Below are positions 1-8,373 of a stretch of 64,000 nt of DNA, piece by piece. How positions within the stretch are numbered: position 1 is the stretch's first letter; every line of letters starts with the position of its first letter. The DNA is from Natrialbaceae archaeon AArc-T1-2 (GTDB lineage Archaea; Halobacteriota; Halobacteria; Halobacteriales; Natrialbaceae): assembly GCF_030273315.1 (NCBI RefSeq), contig NZ_CP127174.1, positions 2,356,001-2,420,000 on the forward strand, in the 5' to 3' direction. A program made the translations under genes and the position numbers. The notes beneath the pieces were generated by a model, which had not been told where the DNA came from, did not search any database, and saw nothing but the letters and a program-made list of their open reading frames with translations.

Positions 1-125
1 ACGACGGGAACGGCCTCGAGGGCGTCCGTCACCCCCGCGGCGAGCTCGTCGCCTCGCTCGATCGGGACCTCGACGGTGACGGTCGCGTCGGCGATCACCT
101 CGGTGACGGCGTCGGCGTCGGTCAT
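1..125 (-). CDS. Hypothetical protein, N-terminal fragment
   Basis: The reverse strand opens at an ATG at 125 and stays open to the window edge, giving 41 residues that begin MTDADAVTEVIADATVTVEV. The composition is acidic and rich in Asp, Glu, Ala and Val, as in the neighbouring genes. No domain can be recognised from so short a piece, and the stop codon lies outside the window. It is divergent from the gene at 326, so the roughly 200 bp between them should carry promoters for both directions. Confidence 0.55.
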   Translation of the reverse strand, partial: MTDADAVTEVIADATVTVEVPIERGDELAAGVTDALEAVPV

Positions 126-230
126 GGTCGATCCTGAACGCGTCGTCGCTTGTCGATCGATTCGTTCATGATGGCCGTTCGTCGGCACACTTTGAAAAGA
201 CTAATCGGCTCGAGCGCCCTGCACTGACCC

Positions 231-329
231 ATGACCGACGCTGTCGAGGGTTGCCGGGCTGCGGTAAACCGCACCCTCACCCTCGATCCCGACCCCGATC
301 GATCGGACGAGGTGGCTCGGCGACGATGA
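231..329 (+). CDS. Candidate 32-codon leader ORF overlapping the next gene
   Basis: An ATG at 231 lies about 30 nt downstream of an AT-rich stretch (tttgaaaagactaat, about 191-205), the spacing expected for a leaderless haloarchaeal transcript. The 32-codon frame ends in a TGA that shares bases with the ATG of the following gene (ATGA, 326-329). It could be a real small ORF translated in coupling with the downstream gene, or chance openness in GC-rich DNA. The peptide matches no family I know and ends in an Arg run. Confidence 0.25.
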   Translation: MTDAVEGCRAAVNRTLTLDPDPDRSDEVARRR

Positions 330-997
330 GCGCGGACACGACCGACCCCGGTCCCGACGTCACCCGGGTGCCGTCGTTTTTCGACCGTCTCGAGGACGCC
401 GGCGGTCTCGCGGTCGAGGGCGTCCTCGAGGCGCTAGCGCCCGAGGTCCAGATCGCTCACGAGGGACCCGTCGAACGGGCGGGCGTCGTCTTCCACTACC
501 GGGGCGTCCGGGTTCCAGGCTACGACGCCACGTTCGTCCACGAGAGATCTGACGCCCGCGACGTCCCGGCGTTCAGCCTCGAGGTCGACACGATCGGACC
601 CCGGAACACGTGGGCAGTGTTCGACGCGACACTCGGCTGGGACGTCTACCTCGTCCGGACCGCTGACGCGACGGTGCTCGCCTGGATGAGTGACGAGGAG
701 TTCGAAGCCGAGGAGGCGGGGCGGTTCGACTCGAAACGCGAGGCGGTCGCCGCGGGACGGTTCTCTCTCGGGGTCTTCCTCCGGACGGGCGAGGAGTGGG
801 CACAGCGACGCGAACTCATGGAACGGACCGAAACGCCGGCGCTCATCCAGCTCGAGGACGGGCGCACCCTCGTCCCCGAGACCCAAGGGGAGTTCTACGA
901 GGAGGTCGACTCGACGGTCGTCGAGTTCCGCTTACACGGCGGCGGCGCGCCCGACTACCTCGGCGTGCTCGAACTCGAGATGACCGTCGAGGAGTAA
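326..997 (+). CDS. Conserved hypothetical haloarchaeal protein (223 aa)
   Basis: This is a soluble acidic protein of about 223 residues with no signal peptide or membrane segment. I chose the ATG at 326 over an upstream TTG at 251 because the added residues are basic and Pro-rich, unlike the rest of the protein, and because the ATG overlaps the stop of a short upstream ORF. The sequence alternates predicted beta strands and loops, with no nucleotide-binding or metal motif. It stands alone, with about 180 bp to the next gene. I do not recognise the family. Confidence 0.7.
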   Translation: MSADTTDPGPDVTRVPSFFDRLEDAGGLAVEGVLEALAPEVQIAHEGPVERAGVVFHYRGVRVPGYDATFVHERSDARDVPAFSLEVDTIGPRNTWAVFDATLGWDVYLVRTADATVLAWMSDEEFEAEEAGRFDSKREAVAAGRFSLGVFLRTGEEWAQRRELMERTETPALIQLEDGRTLVPETQGEFYEEVDSTVVEFRLHGGGAPDYLGVLELEMTVEE

Positions 998-1092
998 CGA
1001 CCTTGCGTTCCCAAGGCCGATGTTATTCGTCGCGGCTGTCCTCTCTGTCGGTTGTCCCCGTCACGGCAAGCCATCCCGGCTGGTGGCGGAAC

Positions 1093-1154
1093 CGACATAT
1101 AGTCCGATGAGCATAACACCAAGGTAGGAGGCCGTACAATCGGACATATCGTCC
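1093..1154 (+). promoter_or_regulatory. Duplicated palindromic operator-like motif upstream of the wHTH gene
   Basis: Two near-identical 13-mers occur 49 nt apart: CGACATATAGTCC at 1093-1105 and GGACATATCGTCC at 1142-1154. The second is an inverted repeat (GGAC/GTCC) around ATATC and sits about 30 nt upstream of the ATG at 1177, where the TATA box should be. A protein bound there would cover the basal promoter. Autoregulation by the winged-helix protein downstream is the simplest guess. Confidence 0.4.
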
Positions 1155-1176
1155 CATCGGACGGTGATACACACAC

Positions 1177-1563
1177 ATGGTATTTCGCACACTCTGGACC
1201 CGTCTCTCGTCTCTCTGGCGGTCCGACACTACGGACGAGGAACCGCCGACAGACGAGCCCGACGCGATCGAAGAGAGCGAGACGGACGCGACGTTGAGCT
1301 ACGCCGAACAGGTCGAGTACGGCGTCGACGACCGCGACCTCTCGGACGAGGACAAGATCCTCCGCCTGCTCGTCAAACGCGGCGGGCGCGTCGACGAAAC
1401 GACGATCATCGAGCAAACCGGCTGGTCGGAAGACCACCTCGAGCGCGTTGTCGACACGATGGAAGCGGACGATCAGATCAGCGCGGTCACCGTCGGTCGA
1501 AAACGCGTCATCTGCCGTCGCGGCTTCGAACCCAAGGGATATCGCTCTCACCTCGGAGAGTAA
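1177..1563 (+). CDS. Winged-helix (HTH) DNA-binding protein
   Basis: This 128-residue protein has a basic N-terminal stretch (residues 1-15), a very acidic linker (about 16-55), and a C-terminal winged-helix fold (about 56-128). The fold shows a helix, turn and recognition helix pattern (DEDKILRLLVKRGGRV, then DETTIIEQTGWSEDHLERVV) followed by a short beta wing. It is probably a transcriptional regulator. The paired palindromic motif over its own promoter supports autoregulation. No ligand-binding or metal-binding residues are visible. The target genes cannot be read from the context. Confidence 0.7.
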   Translation: MVFRTLWTRLSSLWRSDTTDEEPPTDEPDAIEESETDATLSYAEQVEYGVDDRDLSDEDKILRLLVKRGGRVDETTIIEQTGWSEDHLERVVDTMEADDQISAVTVGRKRVICRRGFEPKGYRSHLGE

Positions 1564-1863
1564 CGGATACTATCGACTCGAGCGCAGTCAGTGTTCGCCC
1601 GCCGCTGTGACCGCCGACGAATCGGACACCGACGGGTGTCACTCCGTGCCGACCGCTCTGTCGGGCACGCGAGACGGCGTTCCCGGAGAGTGAGCGGAAC
1701 CGCGTTCCGACGGGCCGGCGAGCTCGCTGCGGGCTCGACTTCGACGGCGTCGCAATCAGCGCGTCGTTCATCTCGATTTGACGTCCGTGACGACTTCGAT
1801 GATCCCGTCTTCGAGCCGTCGCACCGCCGAGAATCCTATACCGGTGCGGACCCACGCTCTCAC
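1564..1863 (+). other. Intergenic stretch without a convincing gene
   Basis: These 300 bp lie between two plus-strand genes. Open frames exist on both strands, but they are basic, low-complexity and start far from any promoter-like sequence. The last 40 bp contain an AT-rich patch (cgagaatcctata, about 1829-1841) placed suitably to be the promoter of the gene at 1864. I see no repeat or RNA gene. Confidence 0.5.
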
Positions 1864-2262
1864 ATGGTCGAGGTCACCTACTACTGTCCGTACTGTGGAG
1901 CCGTCACCGGCGTCGAGCGCGAGGGCTACCTCCGGGACAAGTGCGTCACCCGGGAACCACTCGCGGGCTGGGAGTACGCCGCCACGACGGACGACGTCGA
2001 GGCTGCAGACGGCATCGAGTTCGTCTGCCTGGGCGACGCCGGCGGCGACATCTACGTCGAGGGCGACGAATCCGAAGACGTCGAGGACGACAACGGCGTT
2101 CGAATCGCAGACGGCCCCAACGCCGACGTCGACGGACCGGCGGCCGACAGGGACGGCTGCGGTCGAACGTTTTACCTGAGCTACGTCAAATACGAGGACG
2201 GCACCGAGGTCGAACACCGACGACCGGCGTACGACCGGCCGCGGTTCGATTTCTCGCCGTGA
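1864..2262 (+). CDS. Conserved hypothetical zinc-ribbon-like protein
   Basis: The protein has 132 residues, with a CPYC motif near the N-terminus (residues 8-11) and single cysteines near 22, 59 and 98, so it could bind zinc or an Fe-S centre. The middle is extremely acidic. I chose the ATG at 1864 because the upstream part of the frame is basic, non-halophilic sequence and an AT-rich box lies about 27 nt before this ATG. It ends 15 nt before the convergent MOSC gene. No function can be assigned. Confidence 0.65.
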   Translation: MVEVTYYCPYCGAVTGVEREGYLRDKCVTREPLAGWEYAATTDDVEAADGIEFVCLGDAGGDIYVEGDESEDVEDDNGVRIADGPNADVDGPAADRDGCGRTFYLSYVKYEDGTEVEHRRPAYDRPRFDFSP

Positions 2263-2277
2263 GGCAGGGTCCGTCGC

Positions 2278-3093
2278 TCACGCTGACTCCGGACTCTCGA
2301 TCATCACCGGGTCGCCGACCGCGATCGACTCCCCCCACGTCGACTCGGGAACTCGTGTGTTGACCATCAGCCTGAAGTAGTGATCGAACTGCGTCTCGTG
2401 CGCCCACGGCGGCAGCGTGGCCCGACGCCGGTCGACGAACGTCTCCCGAAATCCCGGCGTCGGCTCGCCGGTATCGGGGTGACGCGTCGGGACGACGCAC
2501 CGTTGACACGGGTTGACCCCGCGAAGGCTCGCGGATCCGATCTCGAACGGGACGACTCGTCCGGGCCGATCGTAGAGTCGATCCTCCCAGAACGCCGGGA
2601 CGTCGCCGACCTCGAGGTTCGGCCGCAGGCGACGACGCAGCTCCGCGGCGTCGATTCCCTCGTACCACGAGGCGACGGCCTCGAGCGTCGTCGTCCCGAT
2701 CACCGTCGGTCCCGAAGCGTCTTCGTCGTCCGGAAAGCCGCCCTCGTCGTCACGGACGAGCTCGACCGGCCGGTCGAAGAAGGCGGTGAGCCAGGACGCG
2801 AGTGCGTCGCGGTCGTCCTTGAGGTGAAACGTCCGCCGGTCGACAGACGTATGGCGCTTTCCGTCACCGTCGTACTCGCCGACGGTCACCACCTCCTGCT
2901 CGAGATCGAACTCGGCTTGCAGCCGGTGGATCACCTGCTCGCGTTTCCCGGTTACGTACTCGCCACTCGAGTCCACGATCGCGTACCGTCGGTCCCACTC
3001 CAGACCGCCGTTTTCGACGATCGCCGCCGACTCGACGGCCGTCCCGTCGAGCGACTTGATCGGGTAGACGAGGATCTTCTCGAGGTGTGCCAT
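2278..3093 (-). CDS. MOSC domain-containing protein
   Basis: This 271-residue protein has an N-terminal MOSC beta-barrel domain (about 1-115, beginning LEKILVYPIKSLDG) and a C-terminal MOSC domain (about 125-265). The C-terminal domain carries the conserved NPCQRCVVPTRHP segment with Cys196 and Cys199. MOSC proteins such as YcbX and the mARC family bind the molybdenum cofactor and reduce N-hydroxylated compounds or handle sulfur. The RRRLRPNLEV segment (153-162) is also typical. It is monocistronic and convergent with the gene before it. Family assignment is firm; the physiological substrate is unknown. Confidence 0.88.
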   Translation of the reverse strand: MAHLEKILVYPIKSLDGTAVESAAIVENGGLEWDRRYAIVDSSGEYVTGKREQVIHRLQAEFDLEQEVVTVGEYDGDGKRHTSVDRRTFHLKDDRDALASWLTAFFDRPVELVRDDEGGFPDDEDASGPTVIGTTTLEAVASWYEGIDAAELRRRLRPNLEVGDVPAFWEDRLYDRPGRVVPFEIGSASLRGVNPCQRCVVPTRHPDTGEPTPGFRETFVDRRRATLPPWAHETQFDHYFRLMVNTRVPESTWGESIAVGDPVMIESPESA

Positions 3094-3272
3094 CGATCGA
3101 CACGTCGTGCCGGTCGGGAAAAGGCGTGTCTATCGACGGGGCCTACCGAACCGTAGCGATCGCTTACGAGCGGAGTCTCCGATTTCGTCGGTCTCGAGTT
3201 CACCGAATGTCAGACCCTTGTTTACTCGTACGGCGTGCGTACTCGACCGTACGAACTGCTGTATGGCAACGA

Positions 3273-3322
3273 CACACGGGTTACGTTGTCGCACACGGGA
3301 ACGAATATCCTCTACGTTTATG
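3273..3322 (+). promoter_or_regulatory. pckA promoter with an upstream direct repeat
   Basis: A TATA-like TTTATG at 3317-3322 lies 27 nt before the pckA ATG at 3347, so the transcript is probably leaderless. Upstream are two copies of CACACGGG (3273-3280 and 3292-3299), 19 nt apart and each flanked by similar bases (GACACACGGGTTACG and TCGCACACGGGAACG). The position just upstream of the TATA box fits an activator or repressor site for a gluconeogenic gene. Confidence 0.45.
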
Positions 3323-3346
3323 CGTCAGGATACGTCTCGTTCTAGT

Positions 3347-4858
3347 ATGTCCGAAACCGGGACGGAGCGCCGGCCGCTGTCCAGACGGCTTCCCGATCCG
3401 AACACAGCGTCGAACGTCATCTACAATCCCTCGCTCGAGGAGCTCCGCGAGCTCGCAGAACCCGACGAGACGACGACCGAGTACGGATCGCCGTCGTACG
3501 TCAGCGAATACCGATCGCGAAGCTCCGAACGGACGAAAAACGCCGTCGACGACGAGTTCGGCGACGAGGACTACGAGCTGCTCGAGGACGCCGCCGACCT
3601 CGCCGGCGAGCGCGAGATGGTCTGTGTCGATCGGATCATGGGCCGCCACCCCGACGCGACGTTTTGCTGTCGGCTCTTCGTGCCGACGGAGTACGCACGG
3701 ATCGCGCTCGCGTGGGCGAAGCTGTTCGAACCGACGGACGGTCGTGAACCCGATCTCCACACCGTCCAGATCCCCGACCACGACGAGACCGCGATCCGCA
3801 TCCGTCCCGAGGAGGGGTTCACGGCCGTACTCGGCAGCGACTACACCGGCGAGGCCAAGAAGTCGTTCCTCCGGTTGCTCATGTACCGCACGAAACAACG
3901 CGGTGGCCTCGGGCTTCATGCCGGAAGCAAACGCGTCCGCGTCCGCGACGCCGACGGCGACATGCGCATCGTCGGCCAGGTGTTCCTCGGCCTCTCCGCG
4001 ACCGGCAAATCGACGCTGACCTCGCATGGCTGCTGGCTCGAGGAGCCCGAAGACGCCGTCATGCTCCAGGACGACGTCTGTGCACTCCTGCCGGACGGCT
4101 CCGTCGCTGGCAGCGAGGGTCAGGGGCTGTACATCAAGACCATCGGCCTCGAGGAGGACGAACAGCCGGCGCTGTACGACGCGGCGACCGACGAGTCCGC
4201 GGTGCTCGAGAACGTCGCGGTCGACGACGACGGCACGGTCCACTTCGAGGAGGACCGGTACACCGCAAACTCCCGGGCCGTCGTCCAGCGCGAACACCTC
4301 GCGAGCGCGGACGAGGAGATCGACCTCGACCGGGTCGACCAGGTGTTTTTCATCACCCGGAACCCGCTGATGCCTCCGGTCACGAAACTCGACGAGGAGG
4401 AAGCCGCCGTCGCGTTCATGCTCGGCGAGTCGATCGAGACGAGCGCGGGCGACCCCGACCGGGCCGGCGAATCGATCCGCGTCGTCGGCACTAACCCCTT
4501 CATCGTCGGCTCCGAAGGTGAAGAGGGCAACCTCTTCCGTGACCTCATCGCCGACCTCGACGTCGACTGTTACGTCATCAACACCGGCTACCTCGGCAAC
4601 GAATCCAAAGACGTCGGCGTCACGGAGTCGGTGACGATTCTCACCGAACTCGCGCGGGACACCGTCGAGTGGACCCACGACGACCGCATGGACATGACGA
4701 TTCCCGCCGAGATCCCTGGCATCGACGTCGAGGAGTTCTACGTCCCCGACCACGTCGAGGACTACGAGGACGCCGCCGCCGAACTCCGCGAGGAACGACG
4801 CGAGTACCTCGAGAGCTTCGAAGCACTCGCTCCAGAGATCAAAGACGCGACGTACTGA
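3347..4858 (+). CDS. pckA: Phosphoenolpyruvate carboxykinase (ATP)
   Basis: This cytoplasmic enzyme of 503 residues makes PEP from oxaloacetate and ATP, the entry step of gluconeogenesis. The family signatures are the YTGEAKKS segment (about 166-173), the P-loop GLSATGKSTLT (about 215-225), in which the usual second Gly is Ala, and the metal-binding MLQDDVC (about 239-245). The start at 3347 is set by a TATA-like box 27 nt upstream; an ATG at 3320 would lie inside that promoter. It is followed after 60 nt by a cytochrome P450 gene with no evident link. Confidence 0.9.
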   Translation: MSETGTERRPLSRRLPDPNTASNVIYNPSLEELRELAEPDETTTEYGSPSYVSEYRSRSSERTKNAVDDEFGDEDYELLEDAADLAGEREMVCVDRIMGRHPDATFCCRLFVPTEYARIALAWAKLFEPTDGREPDLHTVQIPDHDETAIRIRPEEGFTAVLGSDYTGEAKKSFLRLLMYRTKQRGGLGLHAGSKRVRVRDADGDMRIVGQVFLGLSATGKSTLTSHGCWLEEPEDAVMLQDDVCALLPDGSVAGSEGQGLYIKTIGLEEDEQPALYDAATDESAVLENVAVDDDGTVHFEEDRYTANSRAVVQREHLASADEEIDLDRVDQVFFITRNPLMPPVTKLDEEEAAVAFMLGESIETSAGDPDRAGESIRVVGTNPFIVGSEGEEGNLFRDLIADLDVDCYVINTGYLGNESKDVGVTESVTILTELARDTVEWTHDDRMDMTIPAEIPGIDVEEFYVPDHVEDYEDAAAELREERREYLESFEALAPEIKDATY

Positions 4859-4918
4859 GTCGGCTGGAAGCCGTATGCGAGCGAGTACCACTAACTCGCT
4901 TCCACACGAAGAACGGGT

Positions 4919-6241
4919 ATGAGCGAATCCGGTACACCCCCAACCCCGGACGGGATGGCGCTTCTGGGGCACGGGCTGGCGTTCGCCCGGAACCCGACCG
5001 CGGCGCTGGAGCAGTGGGCCGCCCACGGCGATGTCGTTCGGCTCCGGCTCCTCGGCGAGTCGATATACCTTGTCACCGGTCCCGACGAAATCGAGACGAT
5101 CCTCGTCGACGACCAGCACGCGTTCACCATCGGTACCGAGCAGCAGGCGACATTCCAGGGGATCGAGGACCACGCCATGACGACGGCGACAGGTGAGCGC
5201 TGGAAGCGGCTCCGTCGCGGGGCCCACCCGGCCGTTACCCGCGAGCGCGTCACACAGTACGGCGACCGCTTCGGATCCGTCACGGCCCGCTTTCTCGAGG
5301 ACTGGAACGACGGCGACCGGATCGACCTCGCCGCCGAGATGCGTCGGCTGACGGTCCAACTCCTCGGGGAGACCCTGCTGGAGGCGGACCTCCGCGGCCG
5401 GGAGGACGTCGTCCTCGAGGCCACCGACGCCTTCCTCGACCGGGCCGACTTCAGCCGCCCCGGTCAGTTGCTCCCGAACGCGATCCCGACGCCGACGGAG
5501 TTTCGGTTTCGGCGTGCGGTGGGACGGCTCGACGCCGTCGTCGACGACCTCCTCGAGCGGCGGCGAGCCGACGCCGACGCCCGCGAGGACGTGTGCTCGA
5601 TTCTGCTCGAGGCACACGATCGCGGGAAGCTAACGATGGCGGAGGTTCGACACAACCTGGTCGCGTTCGTGCTCGCCGGCCACGAGTCCCCCGCGGGGAC
5701 GCTCATCCGGGCCTGGTATCTGCTCGCGAACCACCCCGAGGTGACCGACCGGCTCCGGGCGGAGTACGACCGGGTCGTCGACGGCGACTGGCCGACGGCC
5801 GGGGAGTACGACGACCTCGAGCTGACCCGTCGCGTGATCGACGAGACGCTCCGACTGTACCCGCCGACGACGGGCGTCAGCCGGCAGGCGATCGAACCCG
5901 TGACCGTCGGCGAGTACGAGTTCGACGCCGGCACCCAGTTTCTGATTCCCCAGTGGGTCCCCCACCGCGACGAACGGTTCTGGGACGAGCCGGAGACGTT
6001 CGACCCCTCGAGGTGGAAGCGAGATGCCGACCGGCCGGAGTTCGCCTACTTCCCGTTCAGCGGCGGCCCGCGCCGCTGTATCGGTGCCGACTTCGCCCGG
6101 CTGGAACTGGTGCTGGCGCTCGCGACGATGGTCGATCGCGCCGATCTCGACCTCGAGGTCGACGAACCCCTGACGTTCCGATCGTCCCTCCAGCTCCGGA
6201 TCGAGACGGACATTACCGCGTCCGTACGGACACGATTTTGA
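4919..6241 (+). CDS. Cytochrome P450
   Basis: This is a soluble P450 of 440 residues with no membrane anchor, resembling bacterial CYPs. It has the I-helix oxygen-activation motif AGHES (253-257, with Glu-Ser in place of the usual acid-Thr pair), the K-helix ExxR (Glu309-Arg312 in ETLRLYP), and the heme loop FSGGPRRCIG with Cys387 as thiolate ligand. The substrate is unknown. No redox partner gene is adjacent, so electrons must come from a ferredoxin encoded elsewhere. It is followed by about 200 bp of non-coding DNA. Confidence 0.93.
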   Translation: MSESGTPPTPDGMALLGHGLAFARNPTAALEQWAAHGDVVRLRLLGESIYLVTGPDEIETILVDDQHAFTIGTEQQATFQGIEDHAMTTATGERWKRLRRGAHPAVTRERVTQYGDRFGSVTARFLEDWNDGDRIDLAAEMRRLTVQLLGETLLEADLRGREDVVLEATDAFLDRADFSRPGQLLPNAIPTPTEFRFRRAVGRLDAVVDDLLERRRADADAREDVCSILLEAHDRGKLTMAEVRHNLVAFVLAGHESPAGTLIRAWYLLANHPEVTDRLRAEYDRVVDGDWPTAGEYDDLELTRRVIDETLRLYPPTTGVSRQAIEPVTVGEYEFDAGTQFLIPQWVPHRDERFWDEPETFDPSRWKRDADRPEFAYFPFSGGPRRCIGADFARLELVLALATMVDRADLDLEVDEPLTFRSSLQLRIETDITASVRTRF

Positions 6242-6410
6242 ATATCATCGGTGTCTCGTCGATCCCGCCACGTGCACGCTCCGTATTCGAACATTCGATC
6301 GGCCCGCGAGTGATCGAAGCCCCGAACGCGAACCCACAGCTGATCGTATACTCGGCAAACGTCGCTCGAGGTGTCACAGATCGCAGATTCAGCGGCTATC
6401 ACACACAGAT

Positions 6411-6421
6411 ACGATTATATG
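6411..6421 (+). promoter_or_regulatory. TATA box for the HEWD gene
   Basis: The stretch gattatatgc is centred 27 nt upstream of the ATG at 6444. It is the only strong AT-rich box in the 202-bp gap after the P450 gene and points to a leaderless transcript. Confidence 0.55.
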
Positions 6422-6443
6422 CGTCCGGTTTCCATACCCGACA

Positions 6444-6629
6444 ATGAGCGCGCAGCTACGGAAACCAACCGTCCGCGAATGCGAACTGTGCGGTCGGCAG
6501 GAGCGATGGGACGACGACCTCGAGGCATGGCAACTCGTCCGCGAGGACGGCGAGAAGCGGGTCGGCAATCCACACTGCATCCACGAGTGGGACATCACCG
6601 GCACGTTCAACCCGATCGACGAGAGCTGA
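6444..6629 (+). CDS. HEWD family small zinc-finger protein
   Basis: This 61-residue protein has a CELCGRQ knuckle (Cys13, Cys16) and a second ligand pair in NPHCIHEWD (His45 or Cys46, His48), giving a probable zinc finger. The His-Glu-Trp-Asp sequence after the second knuckle names the haloarchaeal HEWD family. Small proteins of this type may bind nucleic acid or protein, but no function is established here. A clear TATA box sets the start. Confidence 0.8.
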   Translation: MSAQLRKPTVRECELCGRQERWDDDLEAWQLVREDGEKRVGNPHCIHEWDITGTFNPIDES

Positions 6630-6703
6630 TCGCGACTCCGGAGACGTCCCCGACGGACCCACGTTCGCGTACGCTTTTGTCGGCTTCCGCCGTAGACGTA
6701 TCC

Positions 6704-7006
6704 ATGCCAACGGTGTACATCACCGCACCGCTTTCCGCCGCAGACGAGATCGTCGAAACGGTGCTCGAGGAGCGACTCGTCGCCTGTGTCAATCACCTGC
6801 CGATCAGGTCGACCTACCGCTGGGAGGGCGAGATCCACCGCGAGGAAGAGGCATTGTTGCTCGCGAAGACGACCGACGACGCCTACGACGACCTCGTTTC
6901 CCGCGTCCAGGAGCTTCACCCTCACGACGTTCCCTGCATCGAGCGATTCGACGAGGACGACGTCCTCGAGTCGTTCGCGACGTGGCGCGAGGACGTGATC
7001 GAGTAG
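6704..7006 (+). CDS. cutA: CutA family divalent-ion tolerance protein
   Basis: The protein has 100 residues, the family's usual length. It starts MPTVYITAPLSAADEI and carries the CutA core ERLVACVNHLPIRSTYRWEG (about 24-43) with its conserved Cys, and ends with the C-terminal ESFATWREDVIE helix. CutA proteins form very stable trimers. They were linked to copper tolerance in bacteria, but the biochemical role is unclear. An AT-rich CTTTTGTC about 27 nt upstream supports a leaderless start at 6704. The L11 gene follows after 49 nt with its own promoter. Confidence 0.88.
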   Translation: MPTVYITAPLSAADEIVETVLEERLVACVNHLPIRSTYRWEGEIHREEEALLLAKTTDDAYDDLVSRVQELHPHDVPCIERFDEDDVLESFATWREDVIE

Positions 7007-7055
7007 ACTGCCCCAAAAAGCAATCCTTAAAACTCGCGCACGGGTTCGTTCGGGT

Positions 7056-7535
7056 ATGGCTGGAACCATCGAAGTGCTCGTTCCGGGTGGCCAGGCCGAT
7101 CCCGGCCCGCCGCTTGGTCCCGAGCTCGGACCGACGCCGGTCGACGTCCAGGCCGTCGTACAGGAGATCAACGACCAGACCGAAGCGTTCGACGGGACTG
7201 AAGTCCCGGTAACGGTCGAGTACGAAGACGACGGCTCCTTCGAGATCGAGGTCGGCGTGCCGCCGACGGCAGAACTCATCAAAGACGAGGCCGGTTTCGA
7301 TACCGGCAGCGGCGAGCCCCAGAAGGACTTCGTCGCGGACCTCTCGATCGATCAGGTCAAACAGATCGCCGAGCAGAAAAAACCCGATCTGCTGGCCTAC
7401 GACGCGAAAAACGCCGCGAAGGAGGTCGTCGGCACGTGTGCCTCTCTCGGCGTCACCATCGAAGGCGAGGACGCACGCGAGTTCAAAGAGAAGGTCGACG
7501 ACGGCGAATTCGACGACGTCCTGGCCGAAGCGTAA
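7056..7535 (+). CDS. rpl11: 50S ribosomal protein L11
   Basis: This is a 159-residue large-subunit protein that binds the GTPase-associated centre of 23S rRNA. The N-terminal domain has the conserved GGQADPGPPLGPELGP segment (residues 11-26) and the C-terminal RNA-binding domain runs from about 75 to 145. The gene stands alone here, with a TATA-like CTTAAAA (about 7026-7032) about 27 nt before the ATG, so it is not part of an L1-L10-L12 operon in this window. Confidence 0.96.
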   Translation: MAGTIEVLVPGGQADPGPPLGPELGPTPVDVQAVVQEINDQTEAFDGTEVPVTVEYEDDGSFEIEVGVPPTAELIKDEAGFDTGSGEPQKDFVADLSIDQVKQIAEQKKPDLLAYDAKNAAKEVVGTCASLGVTIEGEDAREFKEKVDDGEFDDVLAEA

Positions 7536-7571
7536 CGCCGACTCGATTTTCGACGGTCGACATCGGAGCCG

Positions 7572-8291
7572 CTACGACGGTCTCATCGTGCGAAGCCACA
7601 GTCGAAACCGCCCGTCGTCGGCCTGGAGCCAGCCGACCGTCGTCAAGCCGGCGGCGACAAGCGGCGTGGCCGACGCGCCGCCTGGAACCAGGACGTCGGT
7701 GGTGAGGACTGCAAGAACGGTTACGATTCCGGCGCACGTGTAGGCTCGCGTGTAGCGGACGCTGATGCCGGCGTCCCACGCGTCGGCGAACAACGACGTT
7801 CCCGCGGCGAACAACACCACGAGCAGCGTCGTGTGGATCCAGTAGCCGAGCTGTGGGGAGATTGCGACGAACGCGACCGTCCCGGTCGGCTCCGACGACA
7901 GCGACCAGTACAGATCGTGTGCAGGCGTCGTGGCGATACAGACGATGTTGAGACCGGTGAGGACGGCCGTGATCCCGTAGACCAGTCGTCGCTGTGGCAC
8001 GCCCACCGTGCTGCTGGCGGTGGCGGCGAACAAAAACCACCCGAGTCCGGCCAGGGACGAGCCGACGAAACTCAACGCGAGAAAAAACCCCTTCACGAGT
8101 GGGTCCGGATCGAGCACCTGCGCGGCGAACATGGCGTTCCAGACGCCCGCGCCCATCACGAGGAGAATGTACGCCAGTCCGTTGTCGCTGCCGCGATACG
8201 AGATCGCGGTCGCAACGTACGGATACGTCGAGAGGACCACGACGGCTGCGCCGGCTACGAGTACCCACGTCCCCCACTGCACCACTGACAT
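7572..8291 (-). CDS. Stand-alone 7TM protein resembling histidine-kinase sensor domains
   Basis: The protein has 239 residues and about seven hydrophobic segments. It resembles the N-terminal 7TM sensor region that many haloarchaeal histidine kinases carry before PAS and kinase domains, including the TTPAHDLYW motif in the loop after the fourth segment. Here it ends shortly after the last helix (GWLQADDGRFRLWLRTM), with no kinase part on either strand downstream. It is therefore an orphan sensor module, possibly signalling through a partner, or a remnant. I chose the start at MSVVQW (8291) because upstream residues are polar and precede the first helix. Confidence 0.65.
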   Translation of the reverse strand: MSVVQWGTWVLVAGAAVVVLSTYPYVATAISYRGSDNGLAYILLVMGAGVWNAMFAAQVLDPDPLVKGFFLALSFVGSSLAGLGWFLFAATASSTVGVPQRRLVYGITAVLTGLNIVCIATTPAHDLYWSLSSEPTGTVAFVAISPQLGYWIHTTLLVVLFAAGTSLFADAWDAGISVRYTRAYTCAGIVTVLAVLTTDVLVPGGASATPLVAAGLTTVGWLQADDGRFRLWLRTMRPS

Positions 8292-8373
8292 AGCTGGTGT
8301 CGGTCGTACTCTACCTTGGTAGTTACGCCACGCCGACACAGCACCGGCTGAACGTGCTTTCTCCCCGAGCCGA

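Noticed and set aside
3281-5617. Open reading frame of 778 codons on the minus strand across pckA and the P450 gene
   Set aside because: It is the complement of two clearly recognisable genes, has no family features and has the codon pattern expected of an antisense frame in GC-rich DNA.
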